From NCBI GenBank assembly GCA_942492635.1, contig CALOFP010000003.1, positions 1,364,001-1,428,000 of the forward strand: DNA of 64,000 nucleotides, given 5' to 3'. The notes below the pieces were generated by a model. The model was not told the origin of the DNA and searched no databases. It saw only the letters and a list, made by a program, of their open reading frames with translations. This stretch comes from CALOFP01 sp942492635. Its GTDB lineage: Bacteria > UBP6 > UBA1177 > CALOFP01. Positions 8,517 through 17,492 of the stretch are shown here, piece by piece. The stretch's first letter is position 1; each line of letters opens with the position of its first letter. Made by a program: the position numbers and the translations under genes.

Positions 8517-10817
8517 ATGAAAAGAAAAACCTGCATCACCTTTTTAACAGTTATTTTCACGCTGCTTCAGATTTCCTGCGGTAGCGACAGCAAAAGCTCA
8601 GACAAAACATCTGATGTTGATTTCATCCCGGATTCCGACGCTGTTGAAGTTTCAGACAGTACGGAAGAAAATGATTCCGACACTCCGTCGACAGACATTG
8701 ATACGGAAAAGGAATCCGAACTTGACGAGAGTTTTATTGCCGAAAGTCGGGGACTCACTGTACTGGCAAAGGGCAAAATTATTCCCTCACCCGGAAACAA
8801 CCCGGTTGACCCAATAGATCAGCTTGAAAAACTCGTTGCAAGACTCAATCTGGGGGACGGCGAATCCGTCAGCTTTGACAAACTTGAGGGTTCCAGCATA
8901 TCTGAAGGCGGATACGGAGATATTGAAATCTCTCTCTCCAGCCAATTTAAAGATATGACCTACTACACACTCATGGCATCCATAAACAAGTCCAAAATGG
9001 GTCAAATGAAGGAGAATGGTGAAAATATCTCTGATGACTCAATGATTAATAACATTGCCGTCCAGAAAATAGATTATCCGGATGGTGGCAGGAGAGTTAC
9101 AGCATGTCCTGTTGCCATGCTTGAAAAATCGGATGAGAACAAACTTTACTTCACAACCGACGACACCGAGTGGAAAACCGGAGATCCCGTTGGATTGATG
9201 ATGAACCTCTCCGTTGTCACAGGCGAGAAAAACATTGAAGAGTTGGCAGGCAAGAAGCTCCATGAGCTATGCTCCTGCTTTAAGTACGAAAACAACCAGT
9301 ACGTGTATAAAAAGTGCGAAATCAAGGATTTCCATCCGGCACCTTCCGCTCCGGAACCGGTTTCTCCTGAGAATCGTTCACTTTCAAAGACAGGAGACAT
9401 CGAGCTTTCATTCAAACCTTCCGTAGATCCTGACGGTTACGCCGTAAAATACGACGTCTATTTTGGAGAAAATCCTCTGACACTTGAAAAGGTTGCTGAA
9501 AATATTGAAACAACTTCACATTCCGTTTCAGCAGTCGCCGACAAAAATTACTTCTGGAAGGTTGTGGCAAACAGCGAAACCGGTCACGTTGTCGAATCGG
9601 TTCTTTACGGATTCAGCACAAAGGAAGCATCCCCATTCACAGATGTTCTCATCGTCATAAACAAGAATATCGAAGAGGGAACAAAAGATTCCATTGCAAC
9701 ATACAGGAAAGATCTCGAAACAAAAAATCTCAACTCCGAAATCCTTATATTCCCCACCGACGGCTCTGTAGACGATCTCAAGACGGAACTTAAAAAGAGA
9801 TATGAAAACAACTTCATCCAGGGAGCTTTCCTTCTTGGAGATATTCCTTCCGCATGGTTCGAGCTCGATAACAAGATCCCCAACCCTGACGGATCCACAA
9901 TTGTGCTTAAAGAGCAGTTCCCAACCGATTTCTACGTAATGGATTTTGAAGCAAATTGGGAAGACCTCATCGACAATGGAACGGAGGAAGATAAAACCGT
10001 CAAAAATGAACCTAACGGAATCTACGACAAGCACACTCCTCTGAATCTCAGAATCTTTACGGCTCGCCTTCTCGGAAGCGCAGACAATGTGAACAACTAC
10101 ATCGAAAAACTTCACAGATATAAAACAGAGGGAAGTTTCCTTAAAAACTCCATGTTTCTCTACCTCGATGACGACTGGGCTGACGAAGCTTCTGCTGCAA
10201 GCGACTGGTTCCTTGGATCGTTCTACGATATTGATTCCATTTGGGGCAAGGATGATACGACGATAACCAGATACAAGGATGAAATAAAAGAAGGTCACGA
10301 ATTTGTCTACCAGTGGATACACTCCGATCCTCACAACCTATACTTCAACCAGAATTTCGGTGACGATATTATCCCTATAGATCAGCTTGAAACCATGGGA
10401 GTCAAGGGAAGCTTCTACAACCTTTTCGACTGCTCCGCATCAAGGTTCAACGATCCCGATTTTGAAAGAGACGGAAAACCGGTGTCACTTGCCGACATGT
10501 ACGTGAAAACGGAGTTCGGAATCGCAACAATCGGATCCAGCAAGGTAGGCGGCATGTACAACCCCGAACACTTTCACGGAAACCTTGCAAAAGGAAAAAG
10601 CTGGGGGGAAAGCTACAGAATATGGTTCAACAACAGCGGAAAAGCCGACGACACATGGTGGCTCGGCATGACAATCCTCGGAGATCCGACAGTTACTCTC
10701 AACAAGCAAACAAGACGCTCCATCCGCTCACACCGCGACTTTTTCTTCACCCCAGATCAGGTAACAGAAATGAAGAGAAAGATGATTGTCAGACAAAAGG
10801 CTTTCAGAAACAGATAA
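8517..10817 (+). CDS. C25 (gingipain)-like peptidase lipoprotein
   Basis: 766 aa; ATG after GGGGGA. A signal peptide ends in the lipobox LLQISCGS. An Asp/Ser/Thr/Glu-rich spacer covers ~25-70, followed by an unrecognised domain (~75-275). A fibronectin type III-like domain (~280-370) contains KYDVYFGENPLTLEKV and YFWKVVA. From ~375 to the end comes a C25-like domain: FTDVLIVINKNI, a LLGDIPSAW strand, FPTDFYVMD, LRIFTARLLG, and near the end GMTILGDPTVTL, the sort of closing strand seen in this family. Candidate catalytic residues are His602 (in VYQWIHSDPH) and Cys639 (in YNLFDCSASRF), 37 residues apart, like the His-Cys spacing of clan CD. The usual His-Gly pair is absent, so activity is uncertain. 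Confidence 0.75.
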   Translation: MKRKTCITFLTVIFTLLQISCGSDSKSSDKTSDVDFIPDSDAVEVSDSTEENDSDTPSTDIDTEKESELDESFIAESRGLTVLAKGKIIPSPGNNPVDPIDQLEKLVARLNLGDGESVSFDKLEGSSISEGGYGDIEISLSSQFKDMTYYTLMASINKSKMGQMKENGENISDDSMINNIAVQKIDYPDGGRRVTACPVAMLEKSDENKLYFTTDDTEWKTGDPVGLMMNLSVVTGEKNIEELAGKKLHELCSCFKYENNQYVYKKCEIKDFHPAPSAPEPVSPENRSLSKTGDIELSFKPSVDPDGYAVKYDVYFGENPLTLEKVAENIETTSHSVSAVADKNYFWKVVANSETGHVVESVLYGFSTKEASPFTDVLIVINKNIEEGTKDSIATYRKDLETKNLNSEILIFPTDGSVDDLKTELKKRYENNFIQGAFLLGDIPSAWFELDNKIPNPDGSTIVLKEQFPTDFYVMDFEANWEDLIDNGTEEDKTVKNEPNGIYDKHTPLNLRIFTARLLGSADNVNNYIEKLHRYKTEGSFLKNSMFLYLDDDWADEASAASDWFLGSFYDIDSIWGKDDTTITRYKDEIKEGHEFVYQWIHSDPHNLYFNQNFGDDIIPIDQLETMGVKGSFYNLFDCSASRFNDPDFERDGKPVSLADMYVKTEFGIATIGSSKVGGMYNPEHFHGNLAKGKSWGESYRIWFNNSGKADDTWWLGMTILGDPTVTLNKQTRRSIRSHRDFFFTPDQVTEMKRKMIVRQKAFRNR

Positions 10818-10867
10818 AAGCAGACAGAATCATTTGCTACTCAGCAGAACAAGGAAAAATATCCGAA

Positions 10868-10897
10868 TCGGGGTCAGGACTTAATTTTAAATACTTT
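10868..10897 (+). repeat. left 30-bp inverted repeat of the MITE-like element
   Basis: Perfect complement of 11069-11098; identity holds over all 30 positions and stops abruptly on both sides. Confidence 0.9.
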
Positions 10898-11068
10898 AAC
10901 AGAGTGATACCCCTAAAACCCGTTTTCACTGTTTAATTTGAAATCTCAAAAAATTCAATTTTAAGACAAAAAGCGATTATATTTTCAACATCCGGGTTAA
11001 TGCTTGAATACCAGAATTTAAGATATTTTCGAAAGCATGAAAAACGATGCTCGGACCCCAATATTCAA

Positions 11069-11098
11069 AAAGTATTTAAAATTAAGTCCTGACCCCGA
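11069..11098 (-). repeat. right 30-bp inverted repeat of the MITE-like element
   Basis: Perfect complement of 10868-10897. Confidence 0.9.
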
Positions 11099-11108
11099 CT
11101 GCCCCCGA

Positions 11109-12764
11109 TCAAAGGACGCAGCAGCGGAAACCGACTGTGGATTCTTCAGGCTCGGATCTTGTGAATGTGGGGTCTATCTGAAATCCGGGGAGTGTGTTTC
11201 CTGAGCCGTCGTCATGTTCGGGTCTGCAGGTGAGATCGGCTTGGGCGTTTCCTCCGTTAACGTAGGAGCCTCCGCGAAGAACTCCTCTTTCGTATGTGTG
11301 GTCGCTCTTTTCAAAGAGTATCCACTCCCAGAAGTTCCCGAGGATGTCGTTTGCGCCCTGGACGCTGCGACAGTGGGGATAGTGACCGGCGTGGAAGGTT
11401 GCATCATATTCATCTTTTGCCGTCTGCAGACAGGTGTCAAGATCCGTCTTACACGTCGCGGGATCCTTTTTACAGTACTTGTATTCGAGATTGCATTTAT
11501 ACTGGGATGATTCAAATTCATCCTTATTCGCCTGATAGTTTGATTTGAGATTGCACATCTCCTCACGGTATGTGAGGCAGCCGTCTCCTGAAACTCCGTA
11601 TATGCAGGGGAGCTGATCGGGAGCTTCATCGCCCGGAACGTCGAAGGGATCGTAGGCTCCTTCACAGGCTACACGCCACTCGGTTGATGGACAGAGGACC
11701 TTTCCCGATCTCTGACAGAGCGCGGCGGCCTGATACCATGATAGATTTCTTGCAGGCATCACGCCGGCATTTGATGTTACCAGCCCTGTTGTAGAACCGT
11801 CTCCGCATGTTGCGGTTATTTCGCATCCCGCCGCCCAGTTTCCCGACTGATCGGCGTTGCCGACATCACCGATCGGGGCAAGGGAGGCTTCATACCTGTC
11901 CATGCACATGTCAACTCGCACGACTTCTCCGTACTTGATCACCTTTTCTGAGTAGACATTGGTCATTTCGGGAGCACAAACGGCCAAAGGCGCTCTTACG
12001 ATTCCGATTGTCGCGGGTGATGCAGTTGTAGCCCAGATGTGGCTCTCGTCTCCCTCGAAGCGATTGAGTCTGTACCAGTTATCACCTTCGCTCCTTGCAA
12101 CAACCATTTGAGACCTGTATCCCCGGTCCTTCACTCCGACTTGAATGTGTTTCAGAAAGTTCTTTTCCGATGATGTTATGGTGAATTTGTCCATAGATTG
12201 AATTCTGTCGACTGTAACTTCGGCCTCACCGTCGATCCAACCGTTCGGAAAGACAATTTTCAAATCACCACCGAAAAGATCGAATTTTCCGCCGAAGCTG
12301 AAAACTTTGAGGCTGACACCTGTCGGAAGATCGGAGTCGGGGTCAGACTCTTCATCTGCATCCGATTCTGATGCAGAACCCTCATCCGGAATCTCTTCAA
12401 AATCGGGTGTTACCAATCCTCCGTCAGAATCGAAACTTCCTTCCGATACATCATCAATCTCATCATCGGAGTGCTCTGAATTGTTTTCGGAAATGATATC
12501 GATATCGTCATCTCTTCCACCCAAATTTTCAGCAACGGTATCACCATCTGAAACGTCAGAGGGTTTATACGAGTCTGTAAACTCATCATTCCCATTGTCA
12601 TCAGAAGGATTTTTATCACATGCAGAATCTTCACCGTCTTGAATTTCTCCATCATTTTCGATTTCGCTCAGAAAATCTTCATCAGCATCATTTTGCTTCC
12701 GGCTGTTTTCGCTTCCACATGAAATGAGCAGCAGAACTATCATCAAAATCGCTATATTTTTCAT
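11109..12764 (-). CDS. lipoprotein with formylglycine-generating-enzyme-like (FGE/SUMF1) domain
   Basis: 551 aa; ATG at 12764 after AGGAGG. The lipobox is LLLISCGS. A long acidic spacer (~20-150, Asp/Glu/Ser) leads to a small beta domain (~150-270) and then an FGE-sulfatase domain to the C-terminus: MCMDRYEASLAP, LSWYQAAALCQRSGKVLCPSTEW, ANDILGNFWEWI, VLRGGSYVNGG, and a terminal GFRCCV. These are the family's core motifs. A Cys-rich insertion (CNLEYKYCKKDPATCKTDLDTC) interrupts the domain. Many bacterial proteins of this type are not sulfatase activators but surface or signalling proteins, and the acidic spacer plus lipid anchor suggest that here. No sulfatase gene is nearby. Confidence 0.85.
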   Translation of the reverse strand: MKNIAILMIVLLLISCGSENSRKQNDADEDFLSEIENDGEIQDGEDSACDKNPSDDNGNDEFTDSYKPSDVSDGDTVAENLGGRDDDIDIISENNSEHSDDEIDDVSEGSFDSDGGLVTPDFEEIPDEGSASESDADEESDPDSDLPTGVSLKVFSFGGKFDLFGGDLKIVFPNGWIDGEAEVTVDRIQSMDKFTITSSEKNFLKHIQVGVKDRGYRSQMVVARSEGDNWYRLNRFEGDESHIWATTASPATIGIVRAPLAVCAPEMTNVYSEKVIKYGEVVRVDMCMDRYEASLAPIGDVGNADQSGNWAAGCEITATCGDGSTTGLVTSNAGVMPARNLSWYQAAALCQRSGKVLCPSTEWRVACEGAYDPFDVPGDEAPDQLPCIYGVSGDGCLTYREEMCNLKSNYQANKDEFESSQYKCNLEYKYCKKDPATCKTDLDTCLQTAKDEYDATFHAGHYPHCRSVQGANDILGNFWEWILFEKSDHTYERGVLRGGSYVNGGNAQADLTCRPEHDDGSGNTLPGFQIDPTFTRSEPEESTVGFRCCVL

Positions 12765-13020
12765 CTCTTCCTCCTGAATTCAGGATTCACCATATTTTAG
12801 ACCGATGAACAGGTCGACAGATACATGGATCTTTCTGCAAAGAGTGTTCCACTCGCAATTCTGAAAGCATCAATTCTCAGAGAATTTTGATTCCCTCTCG
12901 GCACACGCGTATTTACATCACAATCACAGATACATTGCATCCATCTAAAGCCAAATAGCATGATTAAAAAACGGTAAAACAGAGTCAATTCTACCTGTAA
13001 AAAACACACAAATAAAGTTC

Positions 13021-13049
13021 TTGACTTTAAATTTCCCCTTGAGTAAATT
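13021..13049 (+). promoter_or_regulatory. trkA promoter, placing the transcript start at or near the ATG
   Basis: TTGACT (13021-13026), 17-bp spacer, TAAATT (13044-13049). The start of transcription would fall at about 13055-13057, and the trkA ATG is at 13056 with no ribosome binding site before it. A leaderless message is therefore likely if this promoter is used. Confidence 0.55.
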
Positions 13050-13055
13050 GAGCCC

Positions 13056-14399
13056 ATGAAGATCATTATAATCGGTGCAGGAACCGTAGGTTTCGAAATA
13101 GCAAAACAGCTAATCTCAGAAGACAAAGACGTTGTAATTATTGAAAAAGATCCCGTCCGCGCAAAAAACGCGGCCAACAATCTGGACTGCATTGTCGTAA
13201 CAGGCGAAGGCAACAATCTTGAAACGCTTGAGGATGCCGGAGTCAAAGAGGCTGACATATTCATCAGCGTTACCGATTCGGACGAACTTAACATGGTTGC
13301 CTGCGCACTTGTCGATACGGAATTCAATGTCAAATACCGCATTGCAAGAGTCCGGAATCTCAACTACAGCAGGGCGATGTTCATGAACAGGCCGTTCCTA
13401 GGAGCGGACTACGTGGTCACACCCGAGGTTGAGGCGGCAAAGCAGATAATCTCTACCGTCGAACACGGCGCAACCAGCGACATTCTCCGATTCGAGGGAA
13501 CCGATATCCAGGTCAGGAACATCCTCGTCGACAGCTCATCCATCTTTAAAAACAGAAAACTTTTCGAGATTCGGGATCTTGTTCCGGGCGAATTCCTCAT
13601 TTCATCCATTATGAGAGACGAACAGATAATTATTCCCTCCGGCGGAACAACCATAAAGGAAAACGATAGGATTTATCTGGTAGCATCCAAGGAGAATCTC
13701 GAAACTATTTTCTCTCGTATCGGACGTCCGAAGAAGCCGATTCGTGATGTCGTCATTATCGGCGGCGGTCGCATCGGCAGCTATGTTGCCCGCTATCTTC
13801 TTCAGATGGGCAAGAGGACAACCATCGTAGATAAAGACTACGATACCTGCAAGAGTCTTTCGGTCAGGTTTCCCGACGCTCTGGTTCTTCACGGTGACAT
13901 CAGCGACGAATCGATAATCGAGGAGGAAAACCTTCACGATTACGACCTCATGATCACGACCACGGACAACCAGGAGCTCAACATGCTGACGGCGATCTAC
14001 GCTAAAAGCCTGGGAATTCGCCGTAACATTGCGCTTGTCAGCAAGACAAACTACCTCTCCATCGCTTCCAGGATAGATATCGACGCCACCGTGAGTCCGA
14101 AGACAAGCACGGTCGATGCCATCCTCAAATTCATAAGGCGAGGTAACATCCGCACCGTCTACAGTATTTTCGAAGGTAAAGCCGAGGTTATCGAATTCAA
14201 TATTCCGGAAAACTCGTCTCTTGCAGGCAAGTTGATTCGAGATATCGCAGTTCCGGGCAACGCGATCTTCGTCGCTATTTCGAGAGAGGGCCGCAATATC
14301 ATACCGGACGGCAACTCATCAATAGAGAAGGGCGACAATGTGATCGTCATTACAAGAAAGGAATTCATTCCTAAAGTTGAAAGGCTTTTTGAATCATGA
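13056..14399 (+). CDS. trkA: Trk potassium uptake regulatory protein TrkA
   Basis: 447 aa, close to the usual ~450-460. There are two tandem RCK units. The first begins MKIIIIGAGTVGFEIA with a Rossmann glycine motif and an acidic residue at the end of beta-2 (VVIIEKDP); the second is at ~228 (RDVVIIGGGRIGSYVARYLL ... TTIVDKD). Each is followed by an RCK-C domain (e.g. IPENSSLAGKLIRDIAVPG). It binds nucleotide on the cytoplasmic face and gates the TrkH channel. It overlaps trkH by 4 bp (ATGA), so the two are translationally coupled. It has no Shine-Dalgarno; see the promoter entry. Confidence 0.95.
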   Translation: MKIIIIGAGTVGFEIAKQLISEDKDVVIIEKDPVRAKNAANNLDCIVVTGEGNNLETLEDAGVKEADIFISVTDSDELNMVACALVDTEFNVKYRIARVRNLNYSRAMFMNRPFLGADYVVTPEVEAAKQIISTVEHGATSDILRFEGTDIQVRNILVDSSSIFKNRKLFEIRDLVPGEFLISSIMRDEQIIIPSGGTTIKENDRIYLVASKENLETIFSRIGRPKKPIRDVVIIGGGRIGSYVARYLLQMGKRTTIVDKDYDTCKSLSVRFPDALVLHGDISDESIIEEENLHDYDLMITTTDNQELNMLTAIYAKSLGIRRNIALVSKTNYLSIASRIDIDATVSPKTSTVDAILKFIRRGNIRTVYSIFEGKAEVIEFNIPENSSLAGKLIRDIAVPGNAIFVAISREGRNIIPDGNSSIEKGDNVIVITRKEFIPKVERLFES

Positions 14400-15847
14400 A
14401 CATAAAGGCAGTTCTGAAAACCGTGGCAATTCTTCTCATGATTGTCGCAGGTTTCATGATATTTCCGACAGTTTTCGCTCTCTACTACGGTGAAACGGAG
14501 TCGCTGAAAGCATTCGCTATCTCAATGGGGATAGTCACTTCTGTAGCGGGCGGACTCTATATTCTTCTTGGAAAGGAGCATACAAAAACGCTTAATGCGA
14601 AGAGCGGATTCCTTATGGTAACCCTTTCCTGGAGTCTGGCGTCGCTGTTCGGTGCGCTTCCGTTCTACATTTCGGGAGCTATTCCATGCTTTGCGGATGC
14701 CTACTTTGAGACAATATCGGGATTCTCCACAACCGGAGCATCTATTCTGACGGCAATAGAACCCCTGCCAAGATCCATACTTTTCTGGCGATCGCTCACC
14801 CATTGGCTGGGCGGAATGGGAATTGTCGTTCTTACCGTAGCTATACTGCCCATTCTCGGTATCGGAGGTCTCCAACTTCTTAAGGCTGAAGCTCCAGGGC
14901 CCACCGTTGATAAAATAACATCAAGAATTACGGAAACCGCTAAAATTCTATGGCTTATTTATCTGGGAATGACCGTAATAGAAACAGTACTGCTCATGTT
15001 CTGCGGTATGGATCTCTTCGACGCACTAACCCACACTTTCGGCACACTGGCGACCGGTGGATTCTCCACAAAAAACAGTTCCGTGGGAGCGTTCAATTCG
15101 GCTGCTGTCGACTGGATCATAACAATTTTCATGGTTCTTGCCGGAATCAACTTCACCATGCACTATCGCATACTGACCGGAAAGATTGAAGGACTGAAAA
15201 GAGATACGGAGCTGAAGGCCTATCTTGCCATATTTTTCATTTCGACGCTGCTTATTACCATAAATTTATGGGGAAGCGTCTACGATTCGATTTCAGAAGC
15301 GCTACGCTACGCAGGATTCCAGGCGGCATCGATTCTTACTACGACAGGGTATGCCACAACCGACTACGAGAAGTGGCCATATTTTTCCCAGATTATTCTA
15401 TTCGTCCTTATGTTCGTAGGCGGATGCTCCGGTTCCACGGGTGGCGGAATCAAGGTTATCAGGATAGTCACACTGTTCAAGAAGGCCTTCAACGAGATGA
15501 AGTTCCTCATCCATCCCAGAGGGATATTCGTTCTCAAGATAAGCGGTAATCCCGTAAAGAAAAATGTCGCCTACGCAATATCAGGTTTCTTTTTTCTCTA
15601 TGTATTGATGCTTCTTTTCACTACACTGGTTGTATCGGCTGCAGAAACTGATCCTCTAACTGCATTTACGACCGCACTTGCCACCGTCGGCAATATCGGT
15701 CCCGGATTCGGACTTATCGGACCTGCTGAAAACTACGCTTTCTATCCGCCGGCAATAAAGTGGTTCCTCTCTTTCGCCATGCTTGTCGGAAGACTGGAGT
15801 TATACACGGTGCTTGTTCTTTTCACCCCGGGTTTTTACAGGAAGTAA
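14396..15847 (+). CDS. trkH: Trk potassium uptake membrane subunit TrkH
   Basis: 483 aa integral membrane protein with about ten helices and four selectivity-filter loops visible in order: ISGFSTTGASI, GTLATGGFSTKN, ILTTTGYATTDY and ATVGNIGPGFG. The pore-gate signature FVGGCSGSTGGGIKVIR is intact. It forms the potassium pathway in the inner membrane under control of TrkA, with which it overlaps by 4 bp. The PilZ-like gene begins 1 bp after its stop codon, so three genes form one transcription unit. Confidence 0.95.
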   Translation: MNIKAVLKTVAILLMIVAGFMIFPTVFALYYGETESLKAFAISMGIVTSVAGGLYILLGKEHTKTLNAKSGFLMVTLSWSLASLFGALPFYISGAIPCFADAYFETISGFSTTGASILTAIEPLPRSILFWRSLTHWLGGMGIVVLTVAILPILGIGGLQLLKAEAPGPTVDKITSRITETAKILWLIYLGMTVIETVLLMFCGMDLFDALTHTFGTLATGGFSTKNSSVGAFNSAAVDWIITIFMVLAGINFTMHYRILTGKIEGLKRDTELKAYLAIFFISTLLITINLWGSVYDSISEALRYAGFQAASILTTTGYATTDYEKWPYFSQIILFVLMFVGGCSGSTGGGIKVIRIVTLFKKAFNEMKFLIHPRGIFVLKISGNPVKKNVAYAISGFFFLYVLMLLFTTLVVSAAETDPLTAFTTALATVGNIGPGFGLIGPAENYAFYPPAIKWFLSFAMLVGRLELYTVLVLFTPGFYRK

Positions 15848-15848
15848 A

Positions 15849-16511
15849 ATGGACGACATCATAATTACACAGAAACAGATTGAGGAACTCCTCAACGCAA
15901 TACCGCTCGGAGAAAAGATCAACTTTGAGATTGAAGCTCTTCTCGGCATTCTTGACAGAGTTCTCACTGACAATCCCAACAGGGCCACATACACATTCAA
16001 GAAACGGGTACAGCGATTTCAACTGCTGTTCAAGGAGAGAGAGCAAAGAAGAAATCACGATTTTCGCATCGAATACAAACCTATTCTTGAAATAATCCTG
16101 AGAAATGAGGAGAGTCTTGAGATGCTTAAGACTGCAGGAAAAATCGAAAATCTTCTCTCTATCTACTACAACGGATTCGACAGCCAGAAGATGATGAAGG
16201 AAAAGACTCCGCTGACACTGGAAGCTGCCGTCCGCTCAGGAGATGAACTCCACACGGCGATGCTGTTCGATATATCCACCTACGGAGTCTCATTCTTTTC
16301 GGAACAGACTTTCGCCGAAAATGAAGCCTGTAAAATATCGTTCAGCACGTCAGAACACTACCTATTTGATATTGTTGCCAAAAAAATATATCCCAATAAA
16401 TTTCCGAGTCGATTCCCCTATATCGTAGGAGCCGAATTCAAGGATCCCCTCAACTCATCCCAGCTTAGGGACATCATCACTTTCGCCTACAACGGAGGGC
16501 GAAAGGGTTAG
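15849..16511 (+). CDS. PilZ-like domain protein in the trk operon
   Basis: 220 aa from the ATG at 15849, preceded by AGGAAG within the trkH stop region; an in-frame start 66 bp upstream would overlap trkH heavily and is rejected. The N-terminal ~130 residues are helical and unrecognised. The C-terminal ~90 residues look like a PilZ beta barrel: LEAAVRSGDELHTAMLFDISTYGVSFFS contains the D-x-S-x-x-G motif (DISTYG), followed by typical strands (IVGAEFKD). The upstream R-x-x-x-R element that completes c-di-GMP binding is not seen, so ligand binding is uncertain. Its place behind trkAH suggests a link between potassium uptake and second-messenger or surface signalling; this is inference. Confidence 0.65.
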   Translation: MDDIIITQKQIEELLNAIPLGEKINFEIEALLGILDRVLTDNPNRATYTFKKRVQRFQLLFKEREQRRNHDFRIEYKPILEIILRNEESLEMLKTAGKIENLLSIYYNGFDSQKMMKEKTPLTLEAAVRSGDELHTAMLFDISTYGVSFFSEQTFAENEACKISFSTSEHYLFDIVAKKIYPNKFPSRFPYIVGAEFKDPLNSSQLRDIITFAYNGGRKG

Positions 16512-16633
16512 AAAAACCGCAATCCCCATTCAACTCAAAACTGTTTCACAATTCAAACATCACCGTTTTCTACAAACGTGAAATGCCTAGATAATCAGTA
16601 ATCACTGCATGTTAATTTTTTGTGAATTTATAC

Positions 16634-16661
16634 TTGACTTTAAACATCGAGAGGTCATAAT
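16634..16661 (+). promoter_or_regulatory. promoter overlapping the fumarase alpha start
   Basis: TTGACT (16634-16639), 16-bp spacer, CATAAT (16656-16661). The first ten bases (TTGACTTTAA plus A) are the same as at the trkA promoter. Transcription would begin near 16668, downstream of the ATG at 16660 but right at a second in-frame ATG at 16669. A GAGG at 16651-16654 favours the first ATG from any upstream promoter. Confidence 0.4.
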
Positions 16662-17490
16662 GCGTCTTATGAAGGTGCTCGACGGCGACATAATCATACG
16701 TCAGGTTAAGGATCTTTTCCTTTCCCTGAGTTTCACACCATCATCTCTTGATGGCGTATCATTTTTGAAACCTGAAATGACAGGTCTCGAAAGGGATATT
16801 GCCGAAACTCTCGATACAAATATGAAGATAGCTGCTGAAGAAAAAAGACCTCTCTGTCAGGACTGCGGCCTGGCTCAGGTTTTTATCGAAAAAGGAAAGT
16901 TTTTTTCCTACTCCGGAGCATCGACAATCGAAGAGTTGATCGAAGAAGGAGTTCGCAGAGCCTACGATGAAGGACATCTGCGCAAATCGATGGTTGAACA
17001 TCCGTTCGAGAGAAGGAACACCGGGGACAACACTCCTATCTTCATCCATCTGGAGGAGGTTGAGGGTGACACTCTTAAGATCACCGGAATCGCGAAGGGC
17101 GGCGGAAGTGAGAACGTAAGCACCCTTGCAATGCTTCCTCCCTCAGAGGGGAGGAAAGGCGTGGCCGATTTCGTGATGGAGACGCTGAAGCAAGCCGGCG
17201 GCAAAGGATGTCCTCCCTACTTCGTCGGAATCGGAGTGGGTGCCACATTCGATACCGTTGCATCAGTTTCGAAAAAGGCTCTGGTATTCCGAACAAAAGA
17301 GGATGATGAGCTGTTGAAACTCATTGAGGCGCGTCTGGGTGAACTGGACTACGGTCTATTGGGATTCACCGGAAAACTTGCCGTGATGGATATTTTCATT
17401 AAAACGGCACCGACGCACATTGCTATGATGCCAGTTGCGGTTACCCTGAATTGTCACAGTCTCCGCAGCGGCACGGTAACAATAGGCTGA
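16660..17490 (+). CDS. fumarate hydratase, class I (Fe-S), alpha subunit
   Basis: 276 aa from the ATG at 16660 (GAGG 5 nt upstream); the longer frame from 16609 adds an unlikely N-terminus and the ATG at 16669 is an alternative. Motifs of the Fe-S hydro-lyase alpha family are present: RPLCQDCGLAQVF with an Fe-S Cys, RNTGDNTPIFIH, and AKGGGSENVSTLAML. The enzyme reversibly hydrates fumarate to malate with the beta subunit encoded 2 bp downstream. The tartrate dehydratase subunits TtdAB share these motifs; the neighbouring 2-oxoacid oxidoreductase genes favour fumarase in a TCA-type route. Confidence 0.88.
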   Translation: MRLMKVLDGDIIIRQVKDLFLSLSFTPSSLDGVSFLKPEMTGLERDIAETLDTNMKIAAEEKRPLCQDCGLAQVFIEKGKFFSYSGASTIEELIEEGVRRAYDEGHLRKSMVEHPFERRNTGDNTPIFIHLEEVEGDTLKITGIAKGGGSENVSTLAMLPPSEGRKGVADFVMETLKQAGGKGCPPYFVGIGVGATFDTVASVSKKALVFRTKEDDELLKLIEARLGELDYGLLGFTGKLAVMDIFIKTAPTHIAMMPVAVTLNCHSLRSGTVTIG

Positions 17491-17492
17491 TT

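Larger units (their letters stand above)
10868..11098. mobile_element. 231-bp MITE-like element with perfect 30-bp inverted ends
   Basis: The 30 bases at 10868-10897 (beginning TCGGGGTCAGGACTTAATTT) are the exact reverse complement of 11069-11098. The inside is AT-rich and has no open frame of note. No target duplication is evident next to the ends. The GGGGTCAGG-type end recalls short sequences associated with small transposases in other bacteria, but no transposase for it lies in this window. It sits between the C25-like gene and the convergent FGE lipoprotein gene, 10 bp past the latter's stop. It could also act as a bidirectional transcription stop, although it lacks T-runs in the usual place. 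Confidence 0.8.

Noticed and set aside
9528..10334. 268-aa leftward frame
   Set aside because: Shadow of the C25-like gene; composition (Phe/Val/Cys rich) is typical of antisense reading and there is no start signal.
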